From an uncultured Siphonobacter sp. (GTDB taxonomy: Bacteria; Bacteroidota; Bacteroidia; Cytophagales; Spirosomataceae), in contig CAJYIW010000005.1 in NCBI GenBank assembly GCA_913775095.1, forward strand, positions 124,001-188,000: a DNA stretch of 64,000 bases, given 5' to 3'. Each line of letters starts with the position of its first letter. Positions within the stretch are counted from its first letter, which is position 1. Below the pieces are notes generated by a model. It saw only the letters and a program-made list of their open reading frames with translations, was not told where the DNA came from and made no database searches. Below, in pieces: positions 51,469-61,486 of this stretch. The translations under genes were made by a program, and so were the position numbers.

Positions 51469-54396
51469 ATGAAACAGTTCTCCCTTGTTTTCCTTGGGCT
51501 GATGATAAGTCTGTGCAGTTACGCCCAGCAATTATCACTCTCAGGAACCGTCCGCGATGATGCCGGGCAGCCTTTACCGGGTGTAAACATTCTGGTTCGG
51601 GGCACTACGCAGGGCACGACCACTAATGCCAACGGCCAGTTCACTCTACAGGTAAACGCGGATGCTACCCTCGAATTCAGTTCGGTAGGGTATCAGAATT
51701 TATCCGTAGCCGTCGAAAACCGCACTTCTCTGGACATTTCCCTACTCAAATCAGACACGCAGCTGAACGAGGTAGTCGTCATGGGATACAGCTCGACGAC
51801 GCAGAAAAACATGACGGGTTCGGCTCAGGCCATTACGCCCAAAAACCTGAAAGATGTGACCGCCAACAGCGTTTCGCAGATGTTACAGGGCAAAGCGGCG
51901 GGGGTTCAGGTCGGCACCAACTCGGGCGATCCGCGAAGTGCTCCTAAAATCATTATTCGGGGCGTAGGCACCCTTACCGCCAGCTCGGATCCGCTTTATG
52001 TGGTGGATGGGGTGATTGGCGGCATTCCCAATCCGAGTGATATTGAATCCATCACCGTCCTGAAAGACGCCTCTGCCACGGCCTTGTACGGAGCCCGGGC
52101 CTCCAATGGAGTCATCGTAGTAACAACCCGCCGGGGAGCCGCAGGCCAGACCAAGGTAACCGCCCGATTCAACAAAGGCATTGGTCAGTTAAGCCTGGGT
52201 AACTTTCGGTTAATGAATGGTCCGGAACTATATGCCCTGCAAAAACAGGCTTTTGAACGCGACCGCCCCGGGCAGAATGTGAACGACTTCCTGCCTGCTC
52301 CCGAAGCCAATGCCAACACCAACTGGTTTGATCAGGCCTTTCGAACGGCTTCTAATACCCTGGCCGAGCTTAACGCCTCGGGCGGATCGGAGAAAAGCCG
52401 GTTCTTCGTGAGCGGTAACTACTATCAGGAAGAGGGAATTCTGAAAGAAACGGGTTTGGATCGTTTCGGAGCACGGCTTAACTTTAACCATGATGTAACC
52501 TCGAAACTGCACTTCACCGTGAACGCCGCCGGAACCTACACGCGGGGGTATGATAACAGCGGCGGTTCGCTCTACGGAGCCTATACCTACCTTCCTTACG
52601 ACGACCCTTATTACGAAGGTCAGCCTTATAATCCGGTCACCGGAGCCAAACGCTGGTATGGTCGCGACAATGCCAACTTCATTTATAATCAGCAGTTTGA
52701 GAAGTTCAGTGAGAACACTTTGGCCGGTGACCTGCTCTTCAAAGCGGAATATGAACTCTTACCCTGGTTAACACTCTCGACCACTAACCGGGCCCAGACC
52801 AGCATTTATTACAGCGAAAGCAGCCAGGATGCCCGCGGAAACAGTGCGGCTGATGTACAAGGCCGGTTAAGCCAGTTCAACAGCCGGAACTATACCCTGT
52901 TAACTTCTAACTTATTACGTTTCAAACACGAGTTTGCGGGCGGGCATCGCCTCGACGGTCTGGCGGGTTACGAGTATCAGACCTATTATTACCAATCGCT
53001 GGGAGCTACGGGTAAGGGCATTTACTCGGGTCTCGATATTCTGGATGCCACTTCCCAGCCCGAAAGCATCGAAGGAACCAAGACCGATAATGCTTTTTCA
53101 TCCTATCTTTTTCAGGCTAATTATGGGTATAATGACAAATACATTGTTACGACTTCCTTTCGGCGGGACGGTTCTTCCAAGTTTGGCCGGAGTAAGAAAT
53201 TCGGTAATTTTTATGCCGTTGGCTTAACCTGGAACGCCAGTAACGAGGCTTTTCTAAGTAATAACCAAACCATTAGCTTACTGAAATTTCGGGCAAGTTA
53301 TGGAACCACGGGTAATGCCGACGGCATCAGTGACTATGCCGCTCAGGGTCTTTACGATCTGACCGATCAGTACGCCGGTGTTCCTTCCGCATCGCCGGTC
53401 CGCATTGAAAACCCGAACCTTTCCTGGGAAGTATCCAATAATGCCAACCTGGGCGTGGACCTAACACTCTGGAAACGACTTTCCATCACCGCCGATGTGT
53501 ATAATCGACTGACTAACAACCTGTTATTTAATCGTCCTTTACAGGGAACCAGTGGTTACGCTTACATCACTGAAAACATTGGAGCCGTTCGTAATCAGGG
53601 TCTGGAGATCGTTCTTTCGGGCAACATCATCCAGAAAAAAGATTTCAAATGGCTGATGGAAGTGAATGCGGGCATGAACCGAAACAAGCTGACGGAGCTT
53701 TACGGGGACCGTACCTTCGTGGCGAATAGTTTACGTCCCTTTGCTCTCGATCAGCCACTGAATAGCTGGTACACCCGCCGCTGGCTTGGCGTAGATTCGC
53801 AAACGGGCAGCCCCACCTGGGAAAAACGCAACACGGACGGCAGCACCAGCTCTACCAGTAATTACAACGAAGCTACGCTGCAATTCATCGGTACGAATGC
53901 AAACCCTAAACTCTTTGGGGGTATCCGGGAAGTGTTTACCTGGAAAAACCTGGAACTCAACGCGTTCTTTACCTATTCAGCCGGAGCCATGATTTACAAC
54001 GGCGACCGCCAGTTATTCGACAGCGATGGAGCTTATGACCGCTATAGTCTGATGGCTTTATCAAATGGCTGGTCCCGCTGGCAGCAGCCGGGCGACGTCG
54101 CCACGCACCCCAAATACGTGCTGGGTGGAAATAACAACTCGCAGCGTCCTTCGTCCCGGTTCATTGAAAGTGGCAATTACCTGCGACTGCGTAACATCAG
54201 TCTGAGTTACGATTTTCCTTCGGAAGTGATGCAGAAAGCGAAACTGGCGGGCCTTCGTCTGACGGCCTCGGCGGATAACCTAGTCACAATTACGAAATTT
54301 TCAGGAATCGATCCCGATGTTCCCGGAGCGGGCGAAGTAGGGACGAAATATCCTTTCAGCAAGAAGTTTGTCTTTGGTGTTCAACTTAGCTTCTAA
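51469..54396 (+). CDS. SusC/RagA-type TonB-linked outer-membrane transporter (pair 3)
   Basis: TonB-dependent importer of 975 aa. It has the signal peptide MKQFSLVFLGLMISLCSYAQ, a CarboxypepD_reg-like domain (LSGTVRDDAGQPLPGVNILV), then ELNEVVVMGYSSTTQKNMTG, a plug with VVDGVIGGIPNPSDIESITV and LKDASATALYGARASNGVIVV, and a barrel ending FVFGVQLSF. The LKDASA.ALYG form sets it apart from the other two SusC proteins in the window, which have LKGP.AAALYG. Its SusD follows 7 nt downstream, in the order SusC-SusD. A possible LacI-type operator lies upstream. Confidence 0.94.
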   Translation: MKQFSLVFLGLMISLCSYAQQLSLSGTVRDDAGQPLPGVNILVRGTTQGTTTNANGQFTLQVNADATLEFSSVGYQNLSVAVENRTSLDISLLKSDTQLNEVVVMGYSSTTQKNMTGSAQAITPKNLKDVTANSVSQMLQGKAAGVQVGTNSGDPRSAPKIIIRGVGTLTASSDPLYVVDGVIGGIPNPSDIESITVLKDASATALYGARASNGVIVVTTRRGAAGQTKVTARFNKGIGQLSLGNFRLMNGPELYALQKQAFERDRPGQNVNDFLPAPEANANTNWFDQAFRTASNTLAELNASGGSEKSRFFVSGNYYQEEGILKETGLDRFGARLNFNHDVTSKLHFTVNAAGTYTRGYDNSGGSLYGAYTYLPYDDPYYEGQPYNPVTGAKRWYGRDNANFIYNQQFEKFSENTLAGDLLFKAEYELLPWLTLSTTNRAQTSIYYSESSQDARGNSAADVQGRLSQFNSRNYTLLTSNLLRFKHEFAGGHRLDGLAGYEYQTYYYQSLGATGKGIYSGLDILDATSQPESIEGTKTDNAFSSYLFQANYGYNDKYIVTTSFRRDGSSKFGRSKKFGNFYAVGLTWNASNEAFLSNNQTISLLKFRASYGTTGNADGISDYAAQGLYDLTDQYAGVPSASPVRIENPNLSWEVSNNANLGVDLTLWKRLSITADVYNRLTNNLLFNRPLQGTSGYAYITENIGAVRNQGLEIVLSGNIIQKKDFKWLMEVNAGMNRNKLTELYGDRTFVANSLRPFALDQPLNSWYTRRWLGVDSQTGSPTWEKRNTDGSTSSTSNYNEATLQFIGTNANPKLFGGIREVFTWKNLELNAFFTYSAGAMIYNGDRQLFDSDGAYDRYSLMALSNGWSRWQQPGDVATHPKYVLGGNNNSQRPSSRFIESGNYLRLRNISLSYDFPSEVMQKAKLAGLRLTASADNLVTITKFSGIDPDVPGAGEVGTKYPFSKKFVFGVQLSF

Positions 54397-54403
54397 TTCG
54401 TCT

Positions 54404-55855
54404 ATGAAGACTTTTCATACCTTACGATTCTTACCCGTCTGCCTGATTCTGCTGGGTTCGTGCAGCATTGATAAAAAACCTTACGACGGACTTTCGGAAT
54501 CAGAGTTGCTAACCAATACACAGGGCTTTCGGGCGGCTACGGATGGGAACTACGCCATCATCAAACAACAGGATTACACCCGAAACCTGTACATCATGAA
54601 CGAGTATCAGGGAGACAATATCACGCTCAGCGGCACCACAACCGATCCCCTGTTTCTGACGTACACCTATCGGCATACCTCAGATCAGGGAAATGCTCTA
54701 CAGATCTACCGGAAAGCCTACGCCGCCATCATTGGCTGTAATAAAGTCATTGCGGCGATTCAGGAAGGACAATCGAAGGAAACCGATCAGATTCTGGGAG
54801 AAAATCTTTTCCTGCGGGCCATGATCCATTTTGATCTGGTACGGCTTTTCGGACGGCCTTATCCTCAAAATCCGGAAAGCAATCCGGGTGTGATTATCAA
54901 AACGGATCTGAAGCCGGACGATAACGCCAGCCGGGCCACGGTCAAGGAAGTGTATGATTTTGTAGTAGCCGATCTGAAGAAAGCCGCAACGCTGATGACG
55001 ATTAAAAAAACCAGTAGTTACGCCTCGGCAGAAGTAGCTCATGCTTTATTGTCGAGGGTTTATCTGTATCAAAATCAGAACGATCTGGCTATTCAGGAAG
55101 CGGATGTAGTCATTAACAGCGGACGGTACACCCTGGCTACGCCCACGCAGGTTCCTGACTATTATACGCTTGAAAATCAACAGAATCCGGAAACTATTTT
55201 TGCCATTACTCATACCCTGAAGGACGATCGGACCTGGAGTGCCATTGGCTCCATGTATTATACCTCGCCGGGCGGTGTGGGCTGGGGAGAAGTCTATGCG
55301 TCTCAGGCCTATCAGGATTTAGTGAATCAGTTTCCCAATGACAAACGTCGTTCCTTTCTGGTTCGGAAGTTAACCTCGACGGGGGCTCAGGAGAAACGAA
55401 ACGGCATTGATAAAGTGTACATTACCAAATTTTCCAATCAGGCAGGCATTCCGACCTTAAGCTCTCCCGTGGTGTTACGCTTATCGGAAATGTACCTCAA
55501 TCGGGCCGAAGCCTACGCGAAAAAGGGTCAGAATGAACAGGCCATTGCAGACGTTAATAAAATCCGCACGCGGGCGGGATTGACGGGTAATGAGCTTTTT
55601 ACGACGGGTAGCCTGAAAGGCCTAGCTACCGTGCTGGACGTGGTATTGCAGGAACGTCGCCTGGAACTGGCGTTTGAAGGACACCGGGCGTTTGATCTGT
55701 ATCGCAATAACCGGAGTCTGGTGCGGAATTACCCGGGGTATCACAACACTCAAACCGGACAACAAACCGTTCCCCCAACCGATAAACAGGTAGTCCATTT
55801 AATCCCTGAATCGGAGATTGTCCTGAACCCGAATCTGAAGCAAAACCCTTTGTAG
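54404..55855 (+). CDS. RagB/SusD family nutrient-binding lipoprotein (pair 3)
   Basis: Surface lipoprotein of 483 aa. It starts at ATG 7 nt after the SusC stop codon; a longer in-frame start would overlap SusC and give no signal peptide. Lipobox LLGSC places the acylated Cys at residue 20. TPR-like N-terminal helices include FLRAMIHFDLVRLFGRPYPQ, the hallmark of the main RagB/SusD family (PF07980 with PF14322), and the C-terminal region has LSEMYLNRAEAYAK, IRTRAGL and LQERRLELAFEGHRAFDLYR. It is a different family from the pair 1 and 2 SusD proteins. glgB is convergent and is probably not functionally linked. Confidence 0.94.
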   Translation: MKTFHTLRFLPVCLILLGSCSIDKKPYDGLSESELLTNTQGFRAATDGNYAIIKQQDYTRNLYIMNEYQGDNITLSGTTTDPLFLTYTYRHTSDQGNALQIYRKAYAAIIGCNKVIAAIQEGQSKETDQILGENLFLRAMIHFDLVRLFGRPYPQNPESNPGVIIKTDLKPDDNASRATVKEVYDFVVADLKKAATLMTIKKTSSYASAEVAHALLSRVYLYQNQNDLAIQEADVVINSGRYTLATPTQVPDYYTLENQQNPETIFAITHTLKDDRTWSAIGSMYYTSPGGVGWGEVYASQAYQDLVNQFPNDKRRSFLVRKLTSTGAQEKRNGIDKVYITKFSNQAGIPTLSSPVVLRLSEMYLNRAEAYAKKGQNEQAIADVNKIRTRAGLTGNELFTTGSLKGLATVLDVVLQERRLELAFEGHRAFDLYRNNRSLVRNYPGYHNTQTGQQTVPPTDKQVVHLIPESEIVLNPNLKQNPL

Positions 55856-55860
55856 TGGGC

Positions 55861-55925
55861 AGTTTTTGGTTGTTAGTTTTTGGTTGTTAGTTGTCAGTTT
55901 TCAGTTGTTAGTTTTCAATTTTCAA
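55861..55925. repeat. Degenerate GTTAGTTTT-type repeat after SusD pair 3
   Basis: TTTTTGGTTGTTAGTTTTTG and its variants (TTGTCAGTTTTCAGTTG, TTTTCAATTTTCAATTC), which read in reverse complement as AAACTGA and AAACTAA heptamer-like units. The complementary type CTCAAAACC...CTCTAAACTC appears at 56008-56040, on the other side of a terminator. Confidence 0.5.
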
Positions 55926-55972
55926 TTCTTTACTTAGACACTCCACCTATCCGCTGCCAGCAGAAGCAAAGC

Positions 55973-56001
55973 GAGAGGCTCGGTTTGAAACCGAGCCTCT
56001 C
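55973..56001. terminator. Terminator between SusD pair 3 and glgB (convergent)
   Basis: A 14-bp stem GAGAGGCTCGGTTT/AAACCGAGCCTCTC followed by TTTT on the plus strand, 117 nt after the SusD stop codon. Confidence 0.75.
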
Positions 56002-56042
56002 TTTTATAAACTCAAAACCAAAAACTCTAAACTCAAGACTCC

Positions 56043-58022
56043 TTACCAAACTTTAAACACCACGCCCGATAAGGGAGGAATGTTGATGCCGATGGAATAA
56101 GCTTTGCCCTGCCAGGCAATTTCCTCGGCCATGTAAGTACCGTTTTCGTACTGACCGGTACCCCAGAAACGCACCGAATCGGAGTTGAAAATTTCCGTGT
56201 ACATACCTTCCATGGGTACACCGATCCGGTAGTTCATTCGCGGCACAGGCGTCATGTTCAGAGCAATGACCAGAGTATCTTTCGGGCTATTCCCTTTGCG
56301 TGAGTAAGTCACGACCGAGTTTTCCTTATCCTGGGTATCAATCCATTCGAAACCGTCGGCCGTAAAGCTTTTTTCGTACAGAGCCGGCTCCTTTTTATAC
56401 AAAGCATTGATTTCCGAAATCAGATTTTTCATTCCCTGATGTGGGGCGTACTGCAATAGATGCCAGTCCAGGGATTGCGTGAAATTCCATTCGCTGGTCT
56501 GCCCAAATTCACCACCCATGAAAATCAGCTTGGTACCCGAGTGCGTGAACATATACGTATAGAGCAGACGCAGGTTGGCAAACCGCTGCCATTCGTCGCC
56601 GGGCATCTTGGAAACCAGAGCTTTCTTTCCGTACACCACTTCATCGTGTGAAAGCGGTAACATGAAGTTTTCCGTAAAGCCGTACATCGTACTGAACGTA
56701 AACTGATCCTGGTGATACTTGCGGTAAGCCGGATCTTTCTCGAAATACTTCAGCGTATCATTCATCCAGCCCATCATCCATTTCATGCCGAAACCTAAGC
56801 CGCCGGTGTAGGTGGGACGAGAAACGCCGGGGAAAGCCGTTGATTCCTCCGCAATGGTTTGCGTGTCGGGATACTCCCGGTAGATGATCGTATTTAATTC
56901 CTTGAATAAGGAAATGGCTTCGAGGTTTTCCCGGCCGCCAAAGGCATTGGGAATCCACTCACCCGCATTTCTGGAATAATCCAGGTATAACATCGAAGCG
57001 ACGGCATCCACCCGTAAGCCGTCGACATGGTAACGATCCAGCCAGAAAACGGCATTGGAAAGCAGGAAACTCCGAATTTCGTTTCTTCCGTAATTAAAAA
57101 TATAGGATTTCCAGTCGGGATGGTATCCCTGACGGGGGTCGGCGTGCTCGTATAAGTGCGAACCGTCAAATTTATAAAGCCCTGTTAAGTCGCCGGGGAA
57201 GTGACTCGGCACCCAGTCCAGTAATACCCCAATCCCGTTCTGATGCAGTTTTTCAATCAGCATCATGATTTCCTGGGGCGATCCGTACTTGGTGTTGGCG
57301 GCGTAATATCCCGTGATCTGATACCCCCACGAAGGTTCATAGGGATGTTGCATGATGGGCATAAACTCCACATGCGTAAACCCGCATTCCTTCACGTGCT
57401 CGACCAGGCGGTCCGCAAATTCCGGAATCCGCAAGCGACGGTCGGGGTTATTGGGATCCCGAAGCCAGGAGCCTAAGTGAACCTCGTACACCGACATTGG
57501 GGCGTTTAGCTTGTTCTTTTCACCGCGAATGTCCAGCCACTGCTGGTCGTTCCATTCGTACCAGGTGTCCCAAACTACGCTGGCCGTGGAGGGCGGTTCT
57601 TCCCAACGCAGAGCGTAAGGATCTCCCTTCTCCATTTCCTCACCCGAATTGGCTACAATGAAATATTTATATACTTCTCCGTTGCCTACGTTCGGAATCC
57701 ATCCTTCCCAAACTCCGGAGCTGTCATGACGAACGTATAATCGATGCGTTCCACGATCCCAGTAGTTAAAATTTCCAATAACTGATACGTATCGGGCATT
57801 GGGTGCCCAAACGGCAAAATAGGTTCCGGTTACCCCCTCGTGCTCCATTACGTGCGAGCCGAATTTTTCGTAGAGCTTGAAGTGCTTGCCCGAAGCAAAC
57901 AGGTGAATATCAAATTCCGTAAACCGACTAATGGACTCTACGGATTTGAAGGATGCAGGTATTGCTGCCGAAACTTCGGAAATACTCTCCTGAGGTTGAG
58001 GTGTAGTGCTTGACTTCGCCAT
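56043..58022 (-). CDS. glgB: 1,4-alpha-glucan branching enzyme
   Basis: Forms the alpha-1,6 branches of glycogen. The 659-aa product has an N-terminal CBM48 module (about residues 55-150: GVTGTYFAVWAPNARYVSVIG) and a GH13_9 catalytic barrel. The conserved regions are present: VLLDWVPSHFPGDLTGLYKFDG (region I), GLRVDAVASMLYLDYSR with the nucleophile Asp (region II), TIAEES with the acid Glu (region III), and LPLSHDEVVYGK with the third Asp (region IV). It ends in the all-beta C-terminal domain. The short GT5 protein at about 37.7 kb is the only other glycogen-related gene here, and the two are not adjacent. Confidence 0.96.
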   Translation of the reverse strand: MAKSSTTPQPQESISEVSAAIPASFKSVESISRFTEFDIHLFASGKHFKLYEKFGSHVMEHEGVTGTYFAVWAPNARYVSVIGNFNYWDRGTHRLYVRHDSSGVWEGWIPNVGNGEVYKYFIVANSGEEMEKGDPYALRWEEPPSTASVVWDTWYEWNDQQWLDIRGEKNKLNAPMSVYEVHLGSWLRDPNNPDRRLRIPEFADRLVEHVKECGFTHVEFMPIMQHPYEPSWGYQITGYYAANTKYGSPQEIMMLIEKLHQNGIGVLLDWVPSHFPGDLTGLYKFDGSHLYEHADPRQGYHPDWKSYIFNYGRNEIRSFLLSNAVFWLDRYHVDGLRVDAVASMLYLDYSRNAGEWIPNAFGGRENLEAISLFKELNTIIYREYPDTQTIAEESTAFPGVSRPTYTGGLGFGMKWMMGWMNDTLKYFEKDPAYRKYHQDQFTFSTMYGFTENFMLPLSHDEVVYGKKALVSKMPGDEWQRFANLRLLYTYMFTHSGTKLIFMGGEFGQTSEWNFTQSLDWHLLQYAPHQGMKNLISEINALYKKEPALYEKSFTADGFEWIDTQDKENSVVTYSRKGNSPKDTLVIALNMTPVPRMNYRIGVPMEGMYTEIFNSDSVRFWGTGQYENGTYMAEEIAWQGKAYSIGINIPPLSGVVFKVW

Positions 58023-58347
58023 AAAGGATGGACTGCAAATGAATAAACGAATCTTTGGGATGAAACAGATAGCATCACCGACCGGCGTCTGTCTACTTCC
58101 AGTATAAGTAACTAAAATGAATCGCTTTGGTTAAATCAGATCACTCTCTTTTTCGTGATTACGTAAAGAACCCAAAACTTCCGAGCCAGTACTTCACGGC
58201 TAACGCTGCAAAATAGCATTTTCTGGTGAATCTCCCGGACTAGGAAAATAAAAGGAGCGGAGTTATTTCCTGACTGGAATAACTCCGCTCCTGCCTGACC
58301 CCTAAAACCCGGATTTCACAGCTACCCCGAAAATCAGGAAGGACTTT
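58023..58347. other. Intergenic region between glgB and mutS2
   Basis: About 325 nt with no gene. It contains one strong hairpin, the mutS2 terminator at 58253-58292, and nothing else notable. A promoter for glgB must lie here but is not obvious. Confidence 0.55.
58253..58292 (-). terminator. Terminator of mutS2
   Basis: A 15-bp stem AGGAGCGGAGTTATT/AATAACTCCGCTCCT with a 10-nt loop, about 55 nt after the mutS2 stop codon, followed on the coding strand by a T-rich tail. Confidence 0.75.
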
Positions 58348-60810
58348 TTATTTCATTTCAACGATGGTTACTCCCGCCCCACCCCGATCCGGGTGTTCAT
58401 CGGTCATGCGGGCTACCTGCGAGTAACTACGCAGGTGATTCCGAATCAGCTGACGTAAGATTCCATCGCCTTTGCCGTGGACAATCCGTAACTCCGGATA
58501 ACCCAGCATAATGGCATCGTCCATAAAGTTATCCACTTCTACCATGGCTTCTTCCCCACGACGCCCGCGAATGTCCAGATTGAAAGAGAAGTTTACGGCT
58601 TTTTCATTCAGGTCAACGCCGGTTAGTTTGGCCCTTGGCTTATCGTCGCCCGTGGCGGCTTTGAATTCTTTCCGACTTACCTTTTCCAGACGGTTTACTT
58701 TGATCGTCGTCCGTAAATCACCAATGGCAATAACGGCATCTTTGCCTTTCAGCTCCAGCACCTCACCTACCGTATTCTGATCCTTCACCCGAACCAGCGA
58801 GCCCGTGGTGATCACGCCACCCACGACTTCCACCTCATTAACGGGGGCCGCTTTGGGCGGAACGATAACCTCTGGCTGGAGCTGTTTGCTGGAGAAATCC
58901 GTTAACTGCTGACGAATTTCTTTCGTAGCCAGCTTCTCGGCTCCCTGCTCCCGAATTTCCCGAATGGTGTTTTCGATCTTTGCATTCGCTTCCCGCAGTA
59001 ATTCCTTCGCCTGAGTTTTTGCTTCGTTGAGTAAGCGTTTTTTCTCGGTATCGAGGTAATTCTTGAGCGTCTGGTACTGCTCGGTTAACTTATCCAGCTC
59101 GTTTTGTCGCTGTAAATTCTGGGCATTACGATCCTGAAATACCTTTTTCTCGATTTCCAGTTCTTTCGAAAGCTTTTCAAAATTCACCTGATGCCGGTCC
59201 AGCTTCTGGCGGGCTGCATCCAGCACGGGTTTGGGCAACCCGATTTTCCGGCCAATCTCGAAGGCAAAGGAACTGCCGGGTTTCCCGGTTTCCAGCTGAT
59301 ACAAAGGTTCCAGGTGTTCCGCATCAAAACGCATGGCTCCGTTTAGGAGTCCATCCGTCCGGTCGGCAAAGGTTTTCAGGTTGGAATAGTGCGTATTAAT
59401 GACGCCATAAGCACCCGAACGATTGATTTCGTTCAGAATACTTTCAGCAATGGCACCACCCAGACTGGGCTCCGTTCCCGTCCCGAATTCGTCGATCAGG
59501 AACAGCGTTTTTTTATCCGAATGAAGCAGAAAATGCTTCATGTTCGTCAGGTGGGACGAATACGTCGAGAGGTCATTCTCCAGACTTTGTTCGTCGCCAA
59601 TGTCCATGAACAGATTGCGGAAAAGGCCAATCGTCGAGAAATCATCGACCGGAACCAGTAATCCGCACTGGAACATATACTGAATCAGACCAATCGTCTT
59701 CAGCATGACGGACTTCCCGCCAGCATTCGGCCCCGAAACCAGCAAAATCCGTTCTTCGTGATCCAGCTTCACGTGCAAAGGCACTACATTCCGCCCCTGT
59801 TTCCGGTAACTCATCAGCAACAGAGGATGCCGGGCCCCGTGCCAGTCTACCAGCGGTTTCTGCACAAAATGCGGAGCGTTGGCATCCATCTCCAGAGCCA
59901 GTTTTGCTTTGGCCCGGATAAAATCAACGATGCCAAGGAACGTATAGGCTCGTTTGAGTTCTTCGGTATGTGGCCGGACTTTGGAGGTTAATTCCAGCAA
60001 AATCCGCACAATTTCCCGGCGTTCCCGCGATTCCAGTTCCCTGATTTCGTTGTTCGCCTCCAGAGCATCGGCAGGTTCCAGGAAAACCGTTTTCCCCGAG
60101 TCGGATTCGTCCTGAACAAAACCGCGAATCTTGCGTTTATGCTCGGCCACGAGCGGAATAACCATGCGGCCATTCCGCACCGTCATCGTAGCTCCTTCGG
60201 GCACCCAGCCGTTTTGCTGAGCCGTCCGCAGCATGGAATCCAGCGTTTTTCGCAGGCGGCTTTGCTCGGCAATCAACTCCCGCCGAATGTGCTGTAATTC
60301 CGCCGAAGCATTATCCCGCAGGCGACCACGATCATCAATGATCCGGTCTATTTCCTTCAGTAACAGCGATAAATCGTCGCTCTTGTTACGGCGGGGTTTG
60401 TCGTCATCGTCCGTTTTACGCTCCTGAAACGCCTGATGGGTTAATTCACGTAAATGCGGGAAGCTGGGTTCTTCCTTCGTCTCAAAAAATCGCTGGATAC
60501 TCTGAATCGTCCGCAGGGACAATTTGAGATCAAAAAATTCTTCTTCGGTTAAAAAAGCCCCTTCAATGCGGGCTTTGGCAATCTGCTGGTTAACGTCAAT
60601 GTAATTCGACTGCGGAAAATCCGGCTCGTGAGCCACGACTTCCTTCATTTCTGCTACCTGCCCGACCATCTTCTGAATCTGGTCAAAGCGGTCAGAAAAG
60701 CGTATTTTCTCCACAAACGACCGTCCCAGCGAAGACAGACAAGCCTCGCTAAGCATCTGACGAATCCGGTCGAATCCGAGTTTTTCTTCTATGTTTTTTG
60801 GGTAAAGCAA
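58348..60810 (-). CDS. mutS2: Endonuclease MutS2
   Basis: MutS2 limits recombination and, in some species, resolves branched DNA or splits collided ribosomes. The 820-aa chain starts MLYPKNIEEKLGFDRIRQML and has a MutS-like core and clamp, then the ABC-type ATPase in the middle (Walker A GPNAGGKSVMLK, FMDIGDEQSLENDLSTYSSH, Walker B FLIDEFGTGTEPSLGGAIAE), a long coiled coil (about residues 510-620), a KOW-like segment (GSLVRVKDQNTVGEVLELKG) and the C-terminal Smr nuclease domain with LDIRGRRGEEAM and the HGKGDGILRQ motif. The length is normal. It begins 18 nt after the apparent end of the broken DUF3226 gene. Confidence 0.96.
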   Translation of the reverse strand: MLYPKNIEEKLGFDRIRQMLSEACLSSLGRSFVEKIRFSDRFDQIQKMVGQVAEMKEVVAHEPDFPQSNYIDVNQQIAKARIEGAFLTEEEFFDLKLSLRTIQSIQRFFETKEEPSFPHLRELTHQAFQERKTDDDDKPRRNKSDDLSLLLKEIDRIIDDRGRLRDNASAELQHIRRELIAEQSRLRKTLDSMLRTAQQNGWVPEGATMTVRNGRMVIPLVAEHKRKIRGFVQDESDSGKTVFLEPADALEANNEIRELESRERREIVRILLELTSKVRPHTEELKRAYTFLGIVDFIRAKAKLALEMDANAPHFVQKPLVDWHGARHPLLLMSYRKQGRNVVPLHVKLDHEERILLVSGPNAGGKSVMLKTIGLIQYMFQCGLLVPVDDFSTIGLFRNLFMDIGDEQSLENDLSTYSSHLTNMKHFLLHSDKKTLFLIDEFGTGTEPSLGGAIAESILNEINRSGAYGVINTHYSNLKTFADRTDGLLNGAMRFDAEHLEPLYQLETGKPGSSFAFEIGRKIGLPKPVLDAARQKLDRHQVNFEKLSKELEIEKKVFQDRNAQNLQRQNELDKLTEQYQTLKNYLDTEKKRLLNEAKTQAKELLREANAKIENTIREIREQGAEKLATKEIRQQLTDFSSKQLQPEVIVPPKAAPVNEVEVVGGVITTGSLVRVKDQNTVGEVLELKGKDAVIAIGDLRTTIKVNRLEKVSRKEFKAATGDDKPRAKLTGVDLNEKAVNFSFNLDIRGRRGEEAMVEVDNFMDDAIMLGYPELRIVHGKGDGILRQLIRNHLRSYSQVARMTDEHPDRGGAGVTIVEMK

Positions 60811-60827
60811 CGTAGTTGGGTTGTTTG

Positions 60828-61486
60828 TTACTGGTTGTTTGTTGTTGGATTAAAAAGGGTATTCAGCCAGGTTATGAAACGAATGGCTAATTCGTGGTTG
60901 TGGTTTAGATACGATTTGGTGATAGCCAAACCCATGGGGGTTCCCGGATCTTCCTGCCAGGCTAACCAGGTATGTATTCGAGCTTTCGCTTTGTGAATAT
61001 CCTTATAAACGGCTTTTCTGGGAGCTGCTTCTATTCAGATAATACTCTCTCTACTTCCGCTAATAATTGATCCTGCTCAGGAATTAATACTTTCGCAAAA
61101 TCTTCCAGCATTCCGGAACTCTGGAGATTATCGGGCATCAGCCATATTCCTAAACGTGGATAGTAACTGGAAGATTCAATAATGGTGCCTTGTGCATCTG
61201 GAGTGTCAGGTAAGTCGTAACCTAGATCCTTCACTTCTTTCTTTATTTCAATCCACCTTTTAAGCAGACTTGTATCAGCATCGAGTATTATACCAATCGT
61301 TTTGACTTGATCAGCATTGAATCTAATTCTTCTTGTTAATTGTCTTAATAATTGAGAATCACTTCCACAATCGATTACATCGAAACTTTTAATAACTTCA
61401 TTTTTGACACAGATAGACCAAATCACATGTTGATCATCATTTCCTTCAACTAGTAACTTCTGATCAAATTTCTCTTCTGTTTTCAT
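60828..61486 (-). pseudogene. DUF3226 (TOPRIM-like) protein, frameshifted near 61.03 kb
   Basis: Partner of the AAA ATPase upstream. Read as two frames it gives a complete DUF3226 protein of about 219 aa. The first frame (61486 to 61031, 151 aa) holds LLVEGNDDQHVIW (the TOPRIM glutamate) and IGIILDADTSLLKRW (the DxD), plus LGIWLMPDNLQSSGMLEDF, then stops at VLSE. In the -1 frame the sequence continues without a break from EAAPRKAVYKDIHKAKARI to HTWLAWQEDPGTPMG and FITWLNTLFNP, ending at 60828. That tail is the family's conserved C-terminus. A single base seems to be missing near 61030-61036, and no slippery heptamer is visible. The gene starts in a TAATG overlap with the ATPase. Confidence 0.83.

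Noticed and set aside
60628-60996. A 122-codon plus-strand frame overlapping the mutS2 start and the DUF3226 tail
   Set aside because: It is antisense to two genes with clear homology. The minus-strand reading gives the conserved MutS2 N-terminus and the DUF3226 C-terminus.
61025-61045. Programmed -1 ribosomal frameshifting at the DUF3226 break
   Set aside because: The bases before the break (TCTGAATAG) do not form a slippery heptamer such as AAAAAAG, and no strong hairpin follows. A deletion or sequencing error explains it more simply.
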